Assembly (NCBI RefSeq): GCF_021730305.1
Contig: NZ_CP032674.1
Span: forward strand, 1,163,001-1,227,000
DNA: 64,000 nt
DNA from: Xanthobacter sp. YC-JY1
GTDB lineage: Bacteria > Pseudomonadota > Alphaproteobacteria > Rhizobiales > Xanthobacteraceae
Direction: 5' to 3'
Shown: positions 48,083-58,379 of the stretch, one piece after another
Layout of the letters: each line of letters starts with the position of its first letter
How positions within the stretch are numbered: the first letter of the stretch is position 1
Program-made: the position numbers and the translations under genes
The notes under the pieces: generated by a model
Told to the model about the DNA's origin: nothing
Seen by the model: the letters and a program-made list of their open reading frames with translations, nothing else
The model's database searches: none

Positions 48083-48955
48083 ATGACCGAACTCATCCTG
48101 CAGGCGCTGTTCTCCGGCGTGCTCATCGGCAGCGTCTATGCGCTGGTGGCCCTCGGCCTCGCCCTCGCCTTCGGCGCCATGCGCATCATCAACCTCGCCC
48201 ATGGCGAGCTGGTGCTGCTCGCCGCCTACATGGCCTATCTGGTGGAATCGCGGACAGGGCTCGATCCCTATTTCGCCATCCCGCTCGCGCTGGTGGTGGT
48301 GGCGGCGGCGAGCTTCGTGCTGTTCCTGCTGGTGGACCGCATCAAGGACCACCGCGAGCTGAACTCGCTCATCCTCACCTTCGCCATCGGCATCATCCTC
48401 ACCAACGCCATCCTGCTGGTGTTCGCCAGCGACGTGCGCACCACCGCCTCGCCCTTCCTGCAGGATGCGGTGTCGCTGGGCGACCTGTTCGCCATGCGCA
48501 GCGAGATCATCGCCTTCGTGCTCTCGCTGGTGCTGATGGGCGCGCTGTGGTGGTGGCTGAAGTCCAGCTGGTACGGCCGCGCGGTGCGCGCCGTCTCCTC
48601 CAATCGCGGCGCCGCCAAGCTGATGGGCATCAACCCCACCCGCATCGAGACCGTGTCCTTCCTGGTGGCGGGCGCGCTCGCCTCGTTCGCCGGCGTCGCG
48701 CTCTACACCATGAGCGTGGTGCAGCCGGCCACCGGGCACGCGCTGACGGTGAAGGCCTTCATCATCACCGTGCTGGCGGGCGTCGGCTCCATCCCCGGCG
48801 TGTTCCTGGGCGCGGTGCTGCTCGGCGTCACCGAGGCGCTGACCGTGACGCTCGCCTCGTCCGCCCTGCAGGAGCTCGCCGGAATGGTGCTGTTCCTGCT
48901 CGTCCTGTTCCTGATGCCGAACGGCCTGTTCGGCGCGCGCGCCCGTCGCGGCTGA
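48083..48955 (+). CDS. livH: ABC transporter permease, LivH-like
   Basis: This 290-aa inner-membrane permease of the branched-chain amino-acid type has about eight hydrophobic segments, starting MTELILQALFSGVLIGSVYA. It has the family segment ALGLALAFGAMRIINLAHGELVLLAAYMAYLV (about residues 20-50) and the cytoplasmic EAA-like GRAVRAVSSNRGAAKLMGIN (about 163-182) that contacts the ATPases. It pairs with LivM to form the channel. It follows livK by 123 bases containing a stem-loop and precedes livM by 11 bases. Confidence 0.92.
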   Translation: MTELILQALFSGVLIGSVYALVALGLALAFGAMRIINLAHGELVLLAAYMAYLVESRTGLDPYFAIPLALVVVAAASFVLFLLVDRIKDHRELNSLILTFAIGIILTNAILLVFASDVRTTASPFLQDAVSLGDLFAMRSEIIAFVLSLVLMGALWWWLKSSWYGRAVRAVSSNRGAAKLMGINPTRIETVSFLVAGALASFAGVALYTMSVVQPATGHALTVKAFIITVLAGVGSIPGVFLGAVLLGVTEALTVTLASSALQELAGMVLFLLVLFLMPNGLFGARARRG

Positions 48956-48966
48956 AAGGCGAAGCC

Positions 48967-49998
48967 ATGCCGGTCACTTCCAACGCATCCGCGCAGGCCG
49001 CGCCCGCAGCCGCATCGCAGCGGGGGCGCGGCGCGCTCATCGGCGCGGGCCTCCTCGCGCTGGCGCTGCTGCCGCTGGTGGCGGGCGCCAGCCCCTACAT
49101 GCTGGGCCTGCTGATCTCGGCGCTGATTCTCGCCGGCCTTGCCCTGTCGTGGGCGCTGCTGGGCAATCTCGGCGGCATGGTCTCGTTCGGCCACGCCGCC
49201 TTCTTCGGGGTGGGCGCCTATGGCTCGGCGCTGCTGGCCGGCAAGCTCGGCGTGCCGGTGCTGCTCGCCATCCCGCTGGGCGGGCTGATCGCCACGGTGT
49301 TCTCGCTGGCCATGCTGCCGGCGCTGCGGCTCTCCGGGCCGTACTTCGCCCTCGCCATCCTCGCCTATGCGCAGATTTTCCGCATCCTCGCCACCGAGCT
49401 CGACTGGCTCACCGGCGGCGCGGCCGGCCTGCAGCGCTATCCCGGCCTGCCGACGGTGCTCGGCTTCAACCTCGCGGACCGGGCCGGCAGCTACGTGCTG
49501 GTGCTCGCCTGCGTGGTGGTGTTCGCGCTGGTCTACATGGCGCTCAGGCGCAGCCATGTGGGCACCGCCTTGCGCGCCATCGCCGACAGCGAGGACGCCA
49601 CCCGCGTGGTGGGCGTCAACGCCACGGTGCTGAAGACCTGGATGCTGCTGCTTTCCGCCTTCATCGCCGGGGTGTTCGGCGCGCTGAACGCCCACATCAT
49701 CGGCTTCCTGGAGCCGGACTATGCCTTCTCCGGCATCTGGAGCGTCATGCCCATCATCGCCGCGGTGTTCGGCGGCTATCGCAGCGTGCTGGGGCCCATC
49801 TTCGGCGCGGTGGTGATCTATCTGTTCGACCAGGTGATCGCGAAAAGCCTCATTCCGGTGGGCCACCAGATCCTGCTCGGCATCGTGCTCGCCATCATGG
49901 TGCTGCTGGCGCCCAACGGGCTGTCCGGCCTCGTCGCCCGCTTCCTGCCGCGCCTCGCCGGCCGCGGCCTCTCGAACGCGGAGAAGGGCCATGCTTGA
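48967..49998 (+). CDS. livM: ABC transporter permease, LivM-like
   Basis: This 343-aa second permease has about nine membrane segments. LSWALLGNLGGMVSFGHAAFFGVGAYGSALLA is the conserved LivM region and RRSHVGTALRAIADSEDATRVVGVN is the ATPase-contact loop (about residues 195-220). The start at 48967 (MPVTSNASAQAAP) has GAAAGGCGAAG upstream. The 3' end overlaps livG by 8 bases. It forms the heterodimeric channel with LivH. Confidence 0.92.
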   Translation: MPVTSNASAQAAPAAASQRGRGALIGAGLLALALLPLVAGASPYMLGLLISALILAGLALSWALLGNLGGMVSFGHAAFFGVGAYGSALLAGKLGVPVLLAIPLGGLIATVFSLAMLPALRLSGPYFALAILAYAQIFRILATELDWLTGGAAGLQRYPGLPTVLGFNLADRAGSYVLVLACVVVFALVYMALRRSHVGTALRAIADSEDATRVVGVNATVLKTWMLLLSAFIAGVFGALNAHIIGFLEPDYAFSGIWSVMPIIAAVFGGYRSVLGPIFGAVVIYLFDQVIAKSLIPVGHQILLGIVLAIMVLLAPNGLSGLVARFLPRLAGRGLSNAEKGHA

Positions 49999-50693
49999 GC
50001 TCGACGCCGTCACCGTCCGCTTCGGCGGCCTCACCGCCCTGTCCGGCATCTCGTTCCGCATCGCGCAAGGCGAGATCCTCGGCCTCGTGGGGCCGAACGG
50101 GGCGGGCAAGACCACCCTGTTCAACTCCATCTCCGGCCTCGTGAAGGCGCGCGGGCGGATCAGCTTCAACGGGCGGGAAGTCACCTCCCTGCCGCTGCAC
50201 AAAAGGGCGCGGGCGGGCATCGGGCGCACCTTCCAGATCCCCCAGCCCATGCACCATCTGACCGTGCGCGAGAATCTCGCGGTGGCGCAGGTGTTCGGCG
50301 CCGGGCGGTACGACGAGAAGCGGATCGACGAGATCCTCGCGGTGATGGAGCTGTCCCACAAGGCCGATGCCGACGCCGCCACCGCTTTGGCTCTGCAGGA
50401 GCTGAAACGGCTGGAGATCGCCAAGGCGCTCGCCACCGAGCCGAAGCTGCTGCTGCTGGACGAGGTGCTGGCCGGCCTCGAGAGCAACGCGAAGCGCTCC
50501 TTCATGCTGAAGCTGAAGGAACTGCACGCGCTGTTCGGCCTCACCATCGTCATCGTCGAGCACGACATCGAGACCATCTCGGGCCTGTGCACGCGGGCGG
50601 TGGTGCTCAACTTCGGCCAGCTCATCGCCGATGGCACGCCGGCCGAGGTGTTCAACAATCCGGCCGTGGTGGAGAGCTACACGGGGACCGCCC

Positions 50694-50701
<8 letters not shown>
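49991..50701 (+). CDS. livG: ABC transporter ATPase, LivG-like
   Basis: This 236-aa cytoplasmic ATPase has Walker A in VGPNGAGKTTLFNSISG (about residues 35-51), RTFQIPQPMHHLTVREN as the Q-loop region, a signature region degenerate at ALALQELKRLEIAKALA instead of LSGGQ, and Walker B in LLLLDEVLAGL (about 154-164), followed by VIVEHDIETI with the switch His. The ALALQELKR sequence in place of LSxGQ-RR is typical of a subset of LivG proteins, where the partner LivF provides a canonical signature. It overlaps both neighbours. Confidence 0.9.
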
Positions 50702-51412
<711 letters not shown>

Positions 51413-51416
<4 letters not shown>

Positions 51417-52402
51417 TCGCGCCGTCAGATCGTCTTCCGCCGGCGTTCCGCGGCACGCTCGCGCTGCCGGTGATCGCCTCGCCCATGTTCATCCTGTCAG
51501 GACCGGAGTTGGTCATCGCCGAATGCCTCGCCGGCGTGGTCGGCGCCTTTCCCGCGCTGAATGCCCGCGCGCCGGACACGCTGGATGGATGGCTCACCCG
51601 CATCAAGGCCGAGCTCGCCGCGGCGCGCGCCGCCGACCCCACCCGGCGCATCGCCCCGTTCGCGGTGAACCAGATCGTCCACGCCTCCAACGACCGGCTG
51701 GAGCGCGACATGGAGACCTGCGTCGCCCATGAGGTGCCGCTCATCATCACCTCCCTGCGCGCGCCCGGCGACGTGGTGCGGCAGGCCCATTCCTATGGCG
51801 GCGTGGTGTTCCACGACGTCACCACGGTGCGCCACGCGGAAAAGGCGCTGGAGGCGGGGGTGGATGGCCTCATCCTGGTGTGCGCGGGGGCCGGCGGCCA
51901 TGCCGGCACGCTGAGCCCGTTCGCGCTGCTGGGCGAGGTGCGCCGCTTCTACGACGGGCCGGTGGCGCTCGCCGGCGCCATCACCACCGGGGAGGCGATC
52001 CTCGCCGCGCAGGCGCTGGGGGCGGACTTCGCCTACATGGGCACGCGCTTCATCGCCACGGTGGAATCCCGCGCGGTGCCGCCCTACAAGGAGATGATCG
52101 CCGACGCGCAGGCGGCCGACATCCTCTATTCGCCCTTCTTCACCGGCGTGCCGGGCAATTACCTGAAGCCCTCCGTGGTCGCCTCGGGCCTCGACCCGGA
52201 CAACCTGCCCCACGCCGACAAGACCGCCATGAGCTTCAGCTCCGGCAAGGTAAAGGCGTGGCGCGACGTGTGGGGCGCGGGGCAGGGGGTGGGCACCATC
52301 GCCGATGCGCCGCTGGTGGCCGAGGTGGTCGCCGGCCTCGCCCGCGAATATGCCGACGCCCTCGCCCGCCTCGCCGTTGATGCGGCGGGCTTTACCGCCT
52401 GA
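51413..52402 (+). CDS. NMO-family FMN oxidoreductase
   Basis: This 329-aa TIM-barrel flavoprotein is of the nitronate monooxygenase/2-nitropropane dioxygenase-like family. Landmarks are PVIASPMFILSGPELVIAEC, the FMN-phosphate loop region LVCAGAGGHAGTLSPFALL (about residues 156-174) and DFAYMGTRFIATVES (about 202-216). The GAGGHAG motif with His is the class I-like hallmark. Members act on nitronates, quinones or enoyl compounds. Translational coupling to livF (ATGA) puts it in the transporter operon. In acyl-CoA gene clusters such proteins may serve as enoyl reductases; that is inference. Confidence 0.8.
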
Positions 52403-52462
52403 ATGCCGACACCGTACCGCCCCCCGCCCCGGGGAGCGCCAGAAGGATCAGGAGCCGCCGCC

Positions 52463-53209
52463 ATGACGCAGAGCCTCATCGTCACCGATCCGCACCCCGG
52501 CGTGCGCCTTCTCACCATGTCCCGGCCCGAGCGCCGCAACGCGCTGGACCGCGCCACCTACAAGGCGCTGGGTGATGCCTTCGCCGCCGCCGGTGAGGCT
52601 GAGTCGGTGCGCGTGGTGGTGCTGACCGGCGCCGGCAACTGCTTCACCGCCGGCAACGACCTCGCCGATTTCCAGGACACCTCCAACGCGGGCGAGCCGA
52701 GCGCCGGCCTCACCTTCCTCAACGCCCTCAGCGCCTTTCTCAAGCCGGCGGTGGCGGCGGTGGAGGGGTTCGCGGTGGGCATCGGCACCACCATGCTGCT
52801 GCATTTCGATCTCGCCTATGCCGGCGCCGGAGCCCGCTTCCGCCTACCGTTCGTCAATCTGGGCCTGTGCCCGGAGGGGGCTTCGAGCTACCTGCTGCCC
52901 CGCATCGCCGGATCGAAGCGCGCGAGCGAGCTACTGCTGCTCGGCGAGGTGTTCGGCGCCGAGGTGGCGGCGGAGGCCGGCATCGTCAATGCCGTGACGG
53001 CGGAAAGTGGTGCGCTCGGCCTCGCGCTCGAGAAGGCGCAGGCGCTGGCGGCGCTACCGCCGCGCTCGCTCGCCACCACCAAGCGCCTCCTGCGCGCGGC
53101 CACCGCAGGCCCGGTGGCGGATGCGCTGGCGCTGGAGGCCGAGCACTTCCACACCCTGCGGCTGGAGCCGGCCGCGCAGGTGGCGTTCGCCGCTTTCTTC
53201 AGAAAGTAG
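52463..53209 (+). CDS. Enoyl-CoA hydratase/isomerase family protein
   Basis: This 248-aa single-domain crotonase has an oxyanion-hole region in [19 protein letters not shown] (about residues 52-70) and [21 protein letters not shown] (about 94-114), followed by [27 protein letters not shown] (about 118-144). In the standard hydratase both catalytic residues are Glu; here the first position appears replaced (VGIGTTML in place of GGGCEL), as in ECI/PaaG-like isomerases. It may therefore be a double-bond isomerase or hydrolase rather than a hydratase. It is possibly the counterpart of pimE. The start at 52463 has AAGGATCAGGAG upstream. Confidence 0.82.
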   Translation: MTQSLIVTDPHPGVRLLTMSRPERRNALDRATYKALGDAFAAAGEAESVRVVVLTGAGNCFTAGNDLADFQDTSNAGEPSAGLTFLNALSAFLKPAVAAVEGFAVGIGTTMLLHFDLAYAGAGARFRLPFVNLGLCPEGASSYLLPRIAGSKRASELLLLGEVFGAEVAAEAGIVNAVTAESGALGLALEKAQALAALPPRSLATTKRLLRAATAGPVADALALEAEHFHTLRLEPAAQVAFAAFFRK

Positions 53210-53299
53210 GGCCAGCGACGCGTCCGGCCGCGAATCCCCGATAATGGCGTTGGTCCGGGCCTCTCGCCGCAGTGTCCGGATGCCATCGAGAGCAGCACC

Positions 53300-54112
53300 A
53301 TGCGACAGACCGAAAACGCCGCCCAAGATCTCGACGCCGATGGCGACGGCAAGGACGACCGCCACTTCGTGACGGCTCTCGCGCGCGGGCTGGAGGTGCT
53401 GGCCTGCTTCAAGCGCGGCGAGACCTTCCTCGCCAACCACGAGATCACCGAGCGCTGCAAGCTGCCCCGCTCCACCGTCTCGCGGCTCACCTACACCCTC
53501 ACCAAGCTCGGCTACCTCCATTACGTGGAGGAGGTGGGCAAGTATCGCCTCGGCACCCAGCTGATGGCGCTGAGCACGGTGGCGCTGGGCGGTCTCGACG
53601 TCCGCCAGATCGCGCGGCCCGCCATGCGCGAGCTGGCGAACTTCTCCAACGGAACGGTGGGCCTCGCGGTGCGCGACCGTCTCTCCATGCGCTACGTGGA
53701 GTGCATGCGCGGGCCAGCGGCCATCTCGCTCAACATCGAGGTGGGGGTGCGCATGTCCATGGTGCGCTCGTCCATCGGCCGTGCCTTCATCGCCGCCCTG
53801 ACGCCGGCCGAGCGCGCGCCCCTGTTCGAGGAGCTGCGCATGCTCGATCCGCTCGCCTGGCCCAAGGTGCGGGAGACTCTCGAGAAGGCGATCGAGGATC
53901 ACGCCACGCTCGGCTGCTGCTGCTCGTTCGGCGAGTGGCAGGAGAGCGTCAGCGCCATCGCCGTCGGCTTCCGGCCGGGGCGCGGCCTGCCGCCCATGGC
54001 CATCAATTGTGGCGCCCCCACCGTCATCACCGCCCCCCAGTTCCTGCTCGACGAGGTGCGCCCGCGGCTCGTGGAAATGGTGCGCGGGCTCGATGGGGTG
54101 ATGGGGGCCTGA
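53300..54112 (+). CDS. IclR-family transcriptional regulator
   Basis: This 270-aa regulator has a winged helix-turn-helix at about residues 22-85 (TALARGLEVLACFKRGETFL, EITERCKLPRSTVSRLTYTL) and an IclR effector-binding domain (about 100-265) with GTQLMALSTVALGGLDVRQI, and GEWQESVSAIAVGFRPGRG near the ligand loop. The LARGLEVL start and length place it near the PcaR/PobR group, which regulates aromatic and carboxylate catabolism. It is the only regulator in the catabolic block and probably controls the pim and liv operons through palindromes at 46342-46356 and 46459-46473. An IclR activator or repressor mode cannot be decided. Confidence 0.88.
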   Translation: MRQTENAAQDLDADGDGKDDRHFVTALARGLEVLACFKRGETFLANHEITERCKLPRSTVSRLTYTLTKLGYLHYVEEVGKYRLGTQLMALSTVALGGLDVRQIARPAMRELANFSNGTVGLAVRDRLSMRYVECMRGPAAISLNIEVGVRMSMVRSSIGRAFIAALTPAERAPLFEELRMLDPLAWPKVRETLEKAIEDHATLGCCCSFGEWQESVSAIAVGFRPGRGLPPMAINCGAPTVITAPQFLLDEVRPRLVEMVRGLDGVMGA

Positions 54113-54138
54113 CCGCGTGCCAACTGGAGCTTGCGTCG

Positions 54139-55290
54139 ATGAGTGAAACCAATCCCGCCGCCCATGGGCTGGCCGACGATCTGCCGCTCGCCGGCGTGCG
54201 CGTGCTCGACCTGTCGCGCATCCTTGCCGGGCCTTGGTGCGCACAGGTGCTGGGGGATCTCGGGGCGGAGGTGGTGAAGGTGGAGCACCCCGAGCGCGGC
54301 GACGACACCCGCGACTGGGGCCTGCGAACCGGCGCCACCAACACCTCCTATTTCGACGCTGTGAACCGCAACAAGACGTCGGTCGGCATCGACCTCTCGA
54401 CGCCGGAGGGCCTCGCCCGGGTCAAGGCCATGGCGCGCGAGAGTGACGTGCTGGTCGAGAACTTCAAGACCGGCGGCGCCGACCGCCTCGGCCTCGGCTA
54501 CGAGGCGCTCAGCGCGGAGAATCCGGGCCTCATCTACTGCTCCATCACCGGCTACGGCTCCAGCGGGCCGGAGGCGACGCGCCCGGGATACGACCTGCTG
54601 GTGCAGGGCGAGGCCGGACTGATGGCGCTGAACGGGGAGGCCGGGCAGCCGCCGCTGAAGTTCGGGGTGGCGGCGGTGGACCTGTTCACCGGCCAGTATG
54701 CCGCGCAGGCGGTGCTTGCCGCGCTCTACCAGCGCACCCGCACCGGCAAGGGCCGGCAGGTGGAGCTAGCGCTGTTCGACTGCGGCCTCGCCATCACCTC
54801 CTATTACGGGCTGGAGGCGCTGGTGCAGGGCAAGGACCCGCCGCGCTACGGCAATGCCCATCCCTCCATCGTGCCTTACGGCGTGTTCGAGGCGGCGGAT
54901 GGGCCACTCGTCATCACCGTGGGCAACAATGCCCAGTTCCGGCGGTTCTGCACGGCGGTGATCGGCCGGCCGGAGCTGGCGGAGGATCCGCGCTTCGCCA
55001 CCAATCTCGAACGCTCGCGCAACCGGGCGGCGCTGCTGCCGCAGATCGGCTCCGAGCTGCTCCGTCACAGCCGAGGGGACCTGCTGGCGAAGCTGCGCGC
55101 GGAAGGCATTCCCGCCGGCGAGGTTCTCGGCCTTCACGAGGCTCTGACATCGGACCGGACGCGGTCCACCGGCATGGTGGTGCACGCCGCGGCCGATAGC
55201 GCGCTGAGGTCTATCCTGGCTCCTCCTTATCGCTTCGACGGACACCGCCTCCCGATTCGTACGATGCCGCCGTCGCTGGGGCACGATTGA
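54139..55290 (+). CDS. Family III CoA-transferase (CaiB/BaiF type)
   Basis: This 383-aa enzyme has the family start LPLAGVRVLDLSRILAGPWCAQVLGDLGAEVVKVE (about residues 15-50), followed by HPERGDDTRDWG, NRNKTSVGIDLSTPEG, and the catalytic Asp in RPGYDLLVQGEAGLMAL (about D152). The GDDTR motif resembles succinyl-CoA:glutarate CoA-transferase-like members that move CoA between dicarboxylates. Here it could activate the imported diacid without ATP, in parallel with PimA. The start at 54139 (MSETNPAAHG) is 27 bases after the IclR stop, suggesting co-transcription. Confidence 0.87.
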   Translation: MSETNPAAHGLADDLPLAGVRVLDLSRILAGPWCAQVLGDLGAEVVKVEHPERGDDTRDWGLRTGATNTSYFDAVNRNKTSVGIDLSTPEGLARVKAMARESDVLVENFKTGGADRLGLGYEALSAENPGLIYCSITGYGSSGPEATRPGYDLLVQGEAGLMALNGEAGQPPLKFGVAAVDLFTGQYAAQAVLAALYQRTRTGKGRQVELALFDCGLAITSYYGLEALVQGKDPPRYGNAHPSIVPYGVFEAADGPLVITVGNNAQFRRFCTAVIGRPELAEDPRFATNLERSRNRAALLPQIGSELLRHSRGDLLAKLRAEGIPAGEVLGLHEALTSDRTRSTGMVVHAAADSALRSILAPPYRFDGHRLPIRTMPPSLGHD

Positions 55291-55316
55291 ATAGAAGCGA
55301 AACAGAAGGAGCTGCA

Positions 55317-56114
55317 ATGCCACGCCACACCGCACCCGATAGTAAGCGGGCCATGAGCGTTTTGGAGAACCTTGGTGACGGCGTCTGGTGGGCGGGGTGC
55401 TTTGCCCGCGGTCCGTTCGACGGCGTTCATGGCGGCATAGTGACAACCGCGATGATGGCCGAGATGGAGAAGGCCGCGCCGGAAGGTTTGCGGCCCCTTG
55501 CGGTGCGCACGGACTTCCTTCGGCCAACCCCGTTGGGGAGCGTGCTTCAGGTAAGGGTGCAGCCGGTGCGGGTGGGCCGCCGCACCGCGTTATTCGATGC
55601 GCACCTGGAGGTCGACGGTGTGGTTACCGCACGCTGCACGATGACCTTCGCGGGAGAAACCCGGATTTCGACACTTGAAGCCGACTATGCCTCCGACCCA
55701 GCCCCACCTGATAGAGATCCACAGGACTTACCCCGTCGCAATGTTGGGGTGAGCCACGGCGAATCCTGGCTTCTGGACGTGCTGGATCCACGTTTGGCCG
55801 AAGACGGCGGCGTTTGGTTCCGGTGGACCATGCCGGTGATACCAATGGCATCCGCCTTCCTCGCGGCTATTGCTCCCGCCGATACCTTGCACGGCATGGC
55901 CCGTCCTGGCTTGCCGGGACCAGCACCAGTTGCGGGCTACCCCAACACCGACCTCGCCATCCACTTCACCCGTGAGCCGCGTGGGGAATGGATAGGAGTT
56001 CGTCCGGTGACGCGATGGCAAAAGACCGGTATTGGCATCGGCTTCGGCGACCTGGTTGATCTCGACGGTACGTTCGGGCATGCCGCCATGGGCGTTGTTC
56101 TGCTGCCGTTCTGA
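55317..56114 (+). CDS. Acyl-CoA thioesterase, TesB-like double hot-dog
   Basis: This 265-aa protein has two hot-dog-like halves. The N-terminal half has FARGPFDGVHGGIVTTAMMAEME (about residues 28-50) and AVRTDFLRPTPLGSVLQVRVQPVRVGRRTALFDAHLE. The C-terminal half has HFTREPRGEWIGVRPVTRWQKTGIGIGFGDLVDLDGTFGHAAMGVVLL, with the PxGxWig-type segment and terminal Gly-rich strand of TesB-like thioesterases. AAGGAG precedes the ATG at 55317, which is preferred to an upstream TTG. Its GC content is somewhat lower than that of the preceding genes. It could recycle CoA from dead-end thioesters. Confidence 0.78.
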   Translation: MPRHTAPDSKRAMSVLENLGDGVWWAGCFARGPFDGVHGGIVTTAMMAEMEKAAPEGLRPLAVRTDFLRPTPLGSVLQVRVQPVRVGRRTALFDAHLEVDGVVTARCTMTFAGETRISTLEADYASDPAPPDRDPQDLPRRNVGVSHGESWLLDVLDPRLAEDGGVWFRWTMPVIPMASAFLAAIAPADTLHGMARPGLPGPAPVAGYPNTDLAIHFTREPRGEWIGVRPVTRWQKTGIGIGFGDLVDLDGTFGHAAMGVVLLPF

Positions 56115-56428
56115 CAGTGAGTTGGCCCCATTCGGCGGATAGATTCGCGGCTTTACTAAGCTTGATGGCCAGCGCGTCGGACCGGCTCTTCGGCGCTCGA
56201 ATTAAACGTAAGCTCTGAAATCGCGATATACCCAAGCCCTCCAGGCTCGGAACATCACCGCCTCAACCTCACCGGCGAAAGGTGGGGAAGGGCTCCGCTT
56301 ACGAGGCAAGGGAGTACGAAGAAAGGGGCGGCCGAACAGGCTGTGTGGAACGAGAGGAGGCTCCGGCAGTTGCCTGGGCCTTTTTTTGTTTCAGGCGCTT
56401 TCGGCCCGTCGGATGTCGATGAGGATGG

Positions 56429-56889
56429 CGCGAAGACTGCTGACGTTTGCCGCAAGCACGGCATCTCCTCGGCCACCTTCTACAAGTTCAAGGCGAGGTA
56501 TGGCGGCATGGACGTGTCCGATGCCCGCCGGCTGAAGGCGCTCGAAGATGAGAACGCCTGCCTGAAGAAGCTGCTCGCCGAGCAGATGCTGGACAACGCC
56601 ATCCTGAAGGATGTCGCCGCAAAAAATGGTGACGCCCGATGCGAGGCGTAAAGCCGTGGCCCACGCCTGTGCGGAGCACGGGGTGAGCCAGCGTCGGGCG
56701 TGCAAGGCCCTGAGCGTCGATCGCACCAGTATGCGCTATCGGAGCGTCCGTCCCGACGATGCAGGCTTGCGCGAGGCCATGAAGGTCGTGGCCGGCGAGC
56801 GCCGCCGGTTCGGCTACCGGCGGATTCACGTCATGCTGAGGCGCCAGGGCATCGTCATGAACCACAAGAAGCTGCGCCGGCTCTCCTGA
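56429..56889 (+). pseudogene. IS3-family (IS407-type) transposase remnant
   Basis: The orfA part reads GAKTADVCRKHGISSATFYK then FKARYGGMDVSDARRLKALE and LDNAILKDVAAKN. The A6 run in GCAAAAAATGG (about 56619-56628) is the usual frameshift site joining it to orfB, which reads VTPDARRKAVAHACAEHGVS, then RFGYRRIHVMLRRQGIVMNH, and stops after KKLRRLS. The first ~20 codons of orfA and the catalytic DDE half of orfB are missing, so it cannot move. It marks the right end of the cargo, 175 bases from trbB. Confidence 0.85.
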
Positions 56890-57010
56890 ACCGGAGGAGA
56901 AAAGGGTCTAAGGTCACGAGGACGAACGTCACGCCGATTTCAGGCGATCGCGCGCCACGCTGCGATGCCCGCGTTCTCTTGTTGAATCTCCCCCAATTCC
57001 CCCTTCTTTA

Positions 57011-57063
57011 ATCATCCCCGTCCGGGAAGCCCCTGCGTCGCTCCCGGCCAGGGCGGGGATGAT
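57011..57063 (+). promoter_or_regulatory. Nested hairpin abutting the trbB start codon
   Basis: ATCATCCCCG (57011-57020) pairs perfectly with CGGGGATGAT (57054-57063), whose last base is next to the ATG at 57064. Inside, CCGGGA (57022-57027) pairs with TCCCGG (57042-57047). The outer stem would bury the GGCGGGG ribosome-binding region, so it could limit trbB translation. No T-run follows. Confidence 0.6.
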
Positions 57064-58050
57064 ATGGCGGGTTCAGATCACAGTTTAGAAGGCCTGATGC
57101 GCGGCGTGCGCATGCTGCGTACTGCGCTCGGCCCGGTGATCTCCCGCCTTCTCGATGACCCAGCCGTCGTCGAGGTCATGCTCAACCCGGACGGATGCCT
57201 CTGGGTCGACCGCCTGTCCAACGGGCTCGGCGCCACCGGTGAGCGACTGGCCCCCGGTGACGGCGAGCGCATCATCCGCCTCGTCGCGCACCATATCGGC
57301 GCCGAGGTCCATGCCGGTGCCCCGCGGCTCTCCGCCGAGCTTCCTGGGACCGGTGAGCGCTTCGAAGGCCTGCTCCCGCCTGTCGTCGCAGCTCCGGCCT
57401 TCGCCATCCGCAAGCCCGCCGTTGCGGTCTTCACGCTCGACGATTATGTGGCCGCCGGCATCATGTCTGCGCCGCAGGCAGAGGCTCTCCGTCACGGTGT
57501 TGTCTCCCGTGCTAACATCCTTGTGGCCGGCGGCACCTCCACCGGCAAGACCACCCTCACCAATGCCCTCCTCGCCGAGGTGGCCAGGACCTCCGAGCGG
57601 GTCATCCTGATCGAGGACACGCGCGAGCTCCAGTGCGCCGCGGCCAATCTGGTGGCCATGCGCACCAAGGACGGCGTCGCTTCGCTCTCCGACCTCGTGC
57701 GCTCGTCGCTCCGTCTGAGACCCGACCGCATCCCCATCGGCGAGGTGCGCGGCGCGGAGGCCCTGGACCTCCTGAAGGCGTGGGGGACGGGTCACCCCGG
57801 CGGCATCGGCACCATCCACGCCGGTAGTGCCATAGGCACCCTGCGACGGCTGGAGCAGCTCATCCAGGAAGCCGTGGTCACCGTGCCGCGCGCTTTGATC
57901 GCCGAGACCATCGACCTCATCGCCGTGCTGTCCGGCCGAGGCGCGGCGCGCCGGCTCACGGAGCTCGCCCGCGTCGAAGGGCTCGGCCCCGACGGCGACT
58001 ACCGGGTCTCTCCCGCTATCCCTCCTGCAGAAGAAGGAGCCTCCCCGTGA
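57064..58050 (+). CDS. trbB: TrbB, type IV secretion ATPase
   Basis: This 328-aa VirB11-like hexameric ATPase energises pilus and channel assembly at the inner membrane. Walker A is [19 protein letters not shown] (about residues 154-172), the Asp box is [12 protein letters not shown], and Walker B/His box lies in [36 protein letters not shown] (about 222-257). It is the first gene of the trb mating-pair operon and overlaps trbC by four bases. A strong hairpin directly precedes its start. Upstream, cargo DNA separates it from copG and traG. Confidence 0.95.
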   Translation: MAGSDHSLEGLMRGVRMLRTALGPVISRLLDDPAVVEVMLNPDGCLWVDRLSNGLGATGERLAPGDGERIIRLVAHHIGAEVHAGAPRLSAELPGTGERFEGLLPPVVAAPAFAIRKPAVAVFTLDDYVAAGIMSAPQAEALRHGVVSRANILVAGGTSTGKTTLTNALLAEVARTSERVILIEDTRELQCAAANLVAMRTKDGVASLSDLVRSSLRLRPDRIPIGEVRGAEALDLLKAWGTGHPGGIGTIHAGSAIGTLRRLEQLIQEAVVTVPRALIAETIDLIAVLSGRGAARRLTELARVEGLGPDGDYRVSPAIPPAEEGASP

Positions 58051-58379
58051 CCTCGATGCTCGTTGTCCGCCATCGCCGCTTGCTGCGAACCGCCGCTGCA
58101 GCTCTCGCCTTCGCCTGCGCGGTGTCGGCTGCCCACGCCTCCGGCTCTTCCATGCCCTGGGAGACGCCCTTGCAGTCGATCCTGGACTCCATCCAGGGGC
58201 CGGTCGCCAAGATCATCGCGGTGATCATCATCATCTCGACCGGCCTCGCGCTGGCTTTCGGCGACACCTCGGGCGGGTTCCGGCGGCTGATCCAGATCGT
58301 GTTCGGCCTCTCCATCGCCTTCGCCGCTTCCAGCTTCTTCCTGTCCTTCTTCTCCTTCAGCGGCGGAGCGCTCGTCTGA
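58047..58379 (+). CDS. trbC: TrbC, conjugative pilin
   Basis: This 110-aa pilin precursor of the VirB2/TrbC type has a long signal region (LLRTAAAALAFACAVSAAHA, cleavage near SAAHA-SGSS) followed by two membrane helices (about residues 52-75, KIIAVIIIISTGLALAF, and 84-106, FGLSIAFAASSFFLSFFSF) separated by a short polar loop. TraF normally trims and cyclises such pilins; here the traF gene has a frameshifted end. It overlaps trbB and abuts trbD. Confidence 0.92.
   Translation: MTSMLVVRHRRLLRTAAAALAFACAVSAAHASGSSMPWETPLQSILDSIQGPVAKIIAVIIIISTGLALAFGDTSGGFRRLIQIVFGLSIAFAASSFFLSFFSFSGGALV

Noticed and set aside
56343-56428. Start of an intact IS3 orfA at 56343
   Set aside because: The first ~28 codons do not match the usual orfA N terminus; homology begins only near GAKTADVCRKHG, so the 5' end is a fusion with unrelated sequence.
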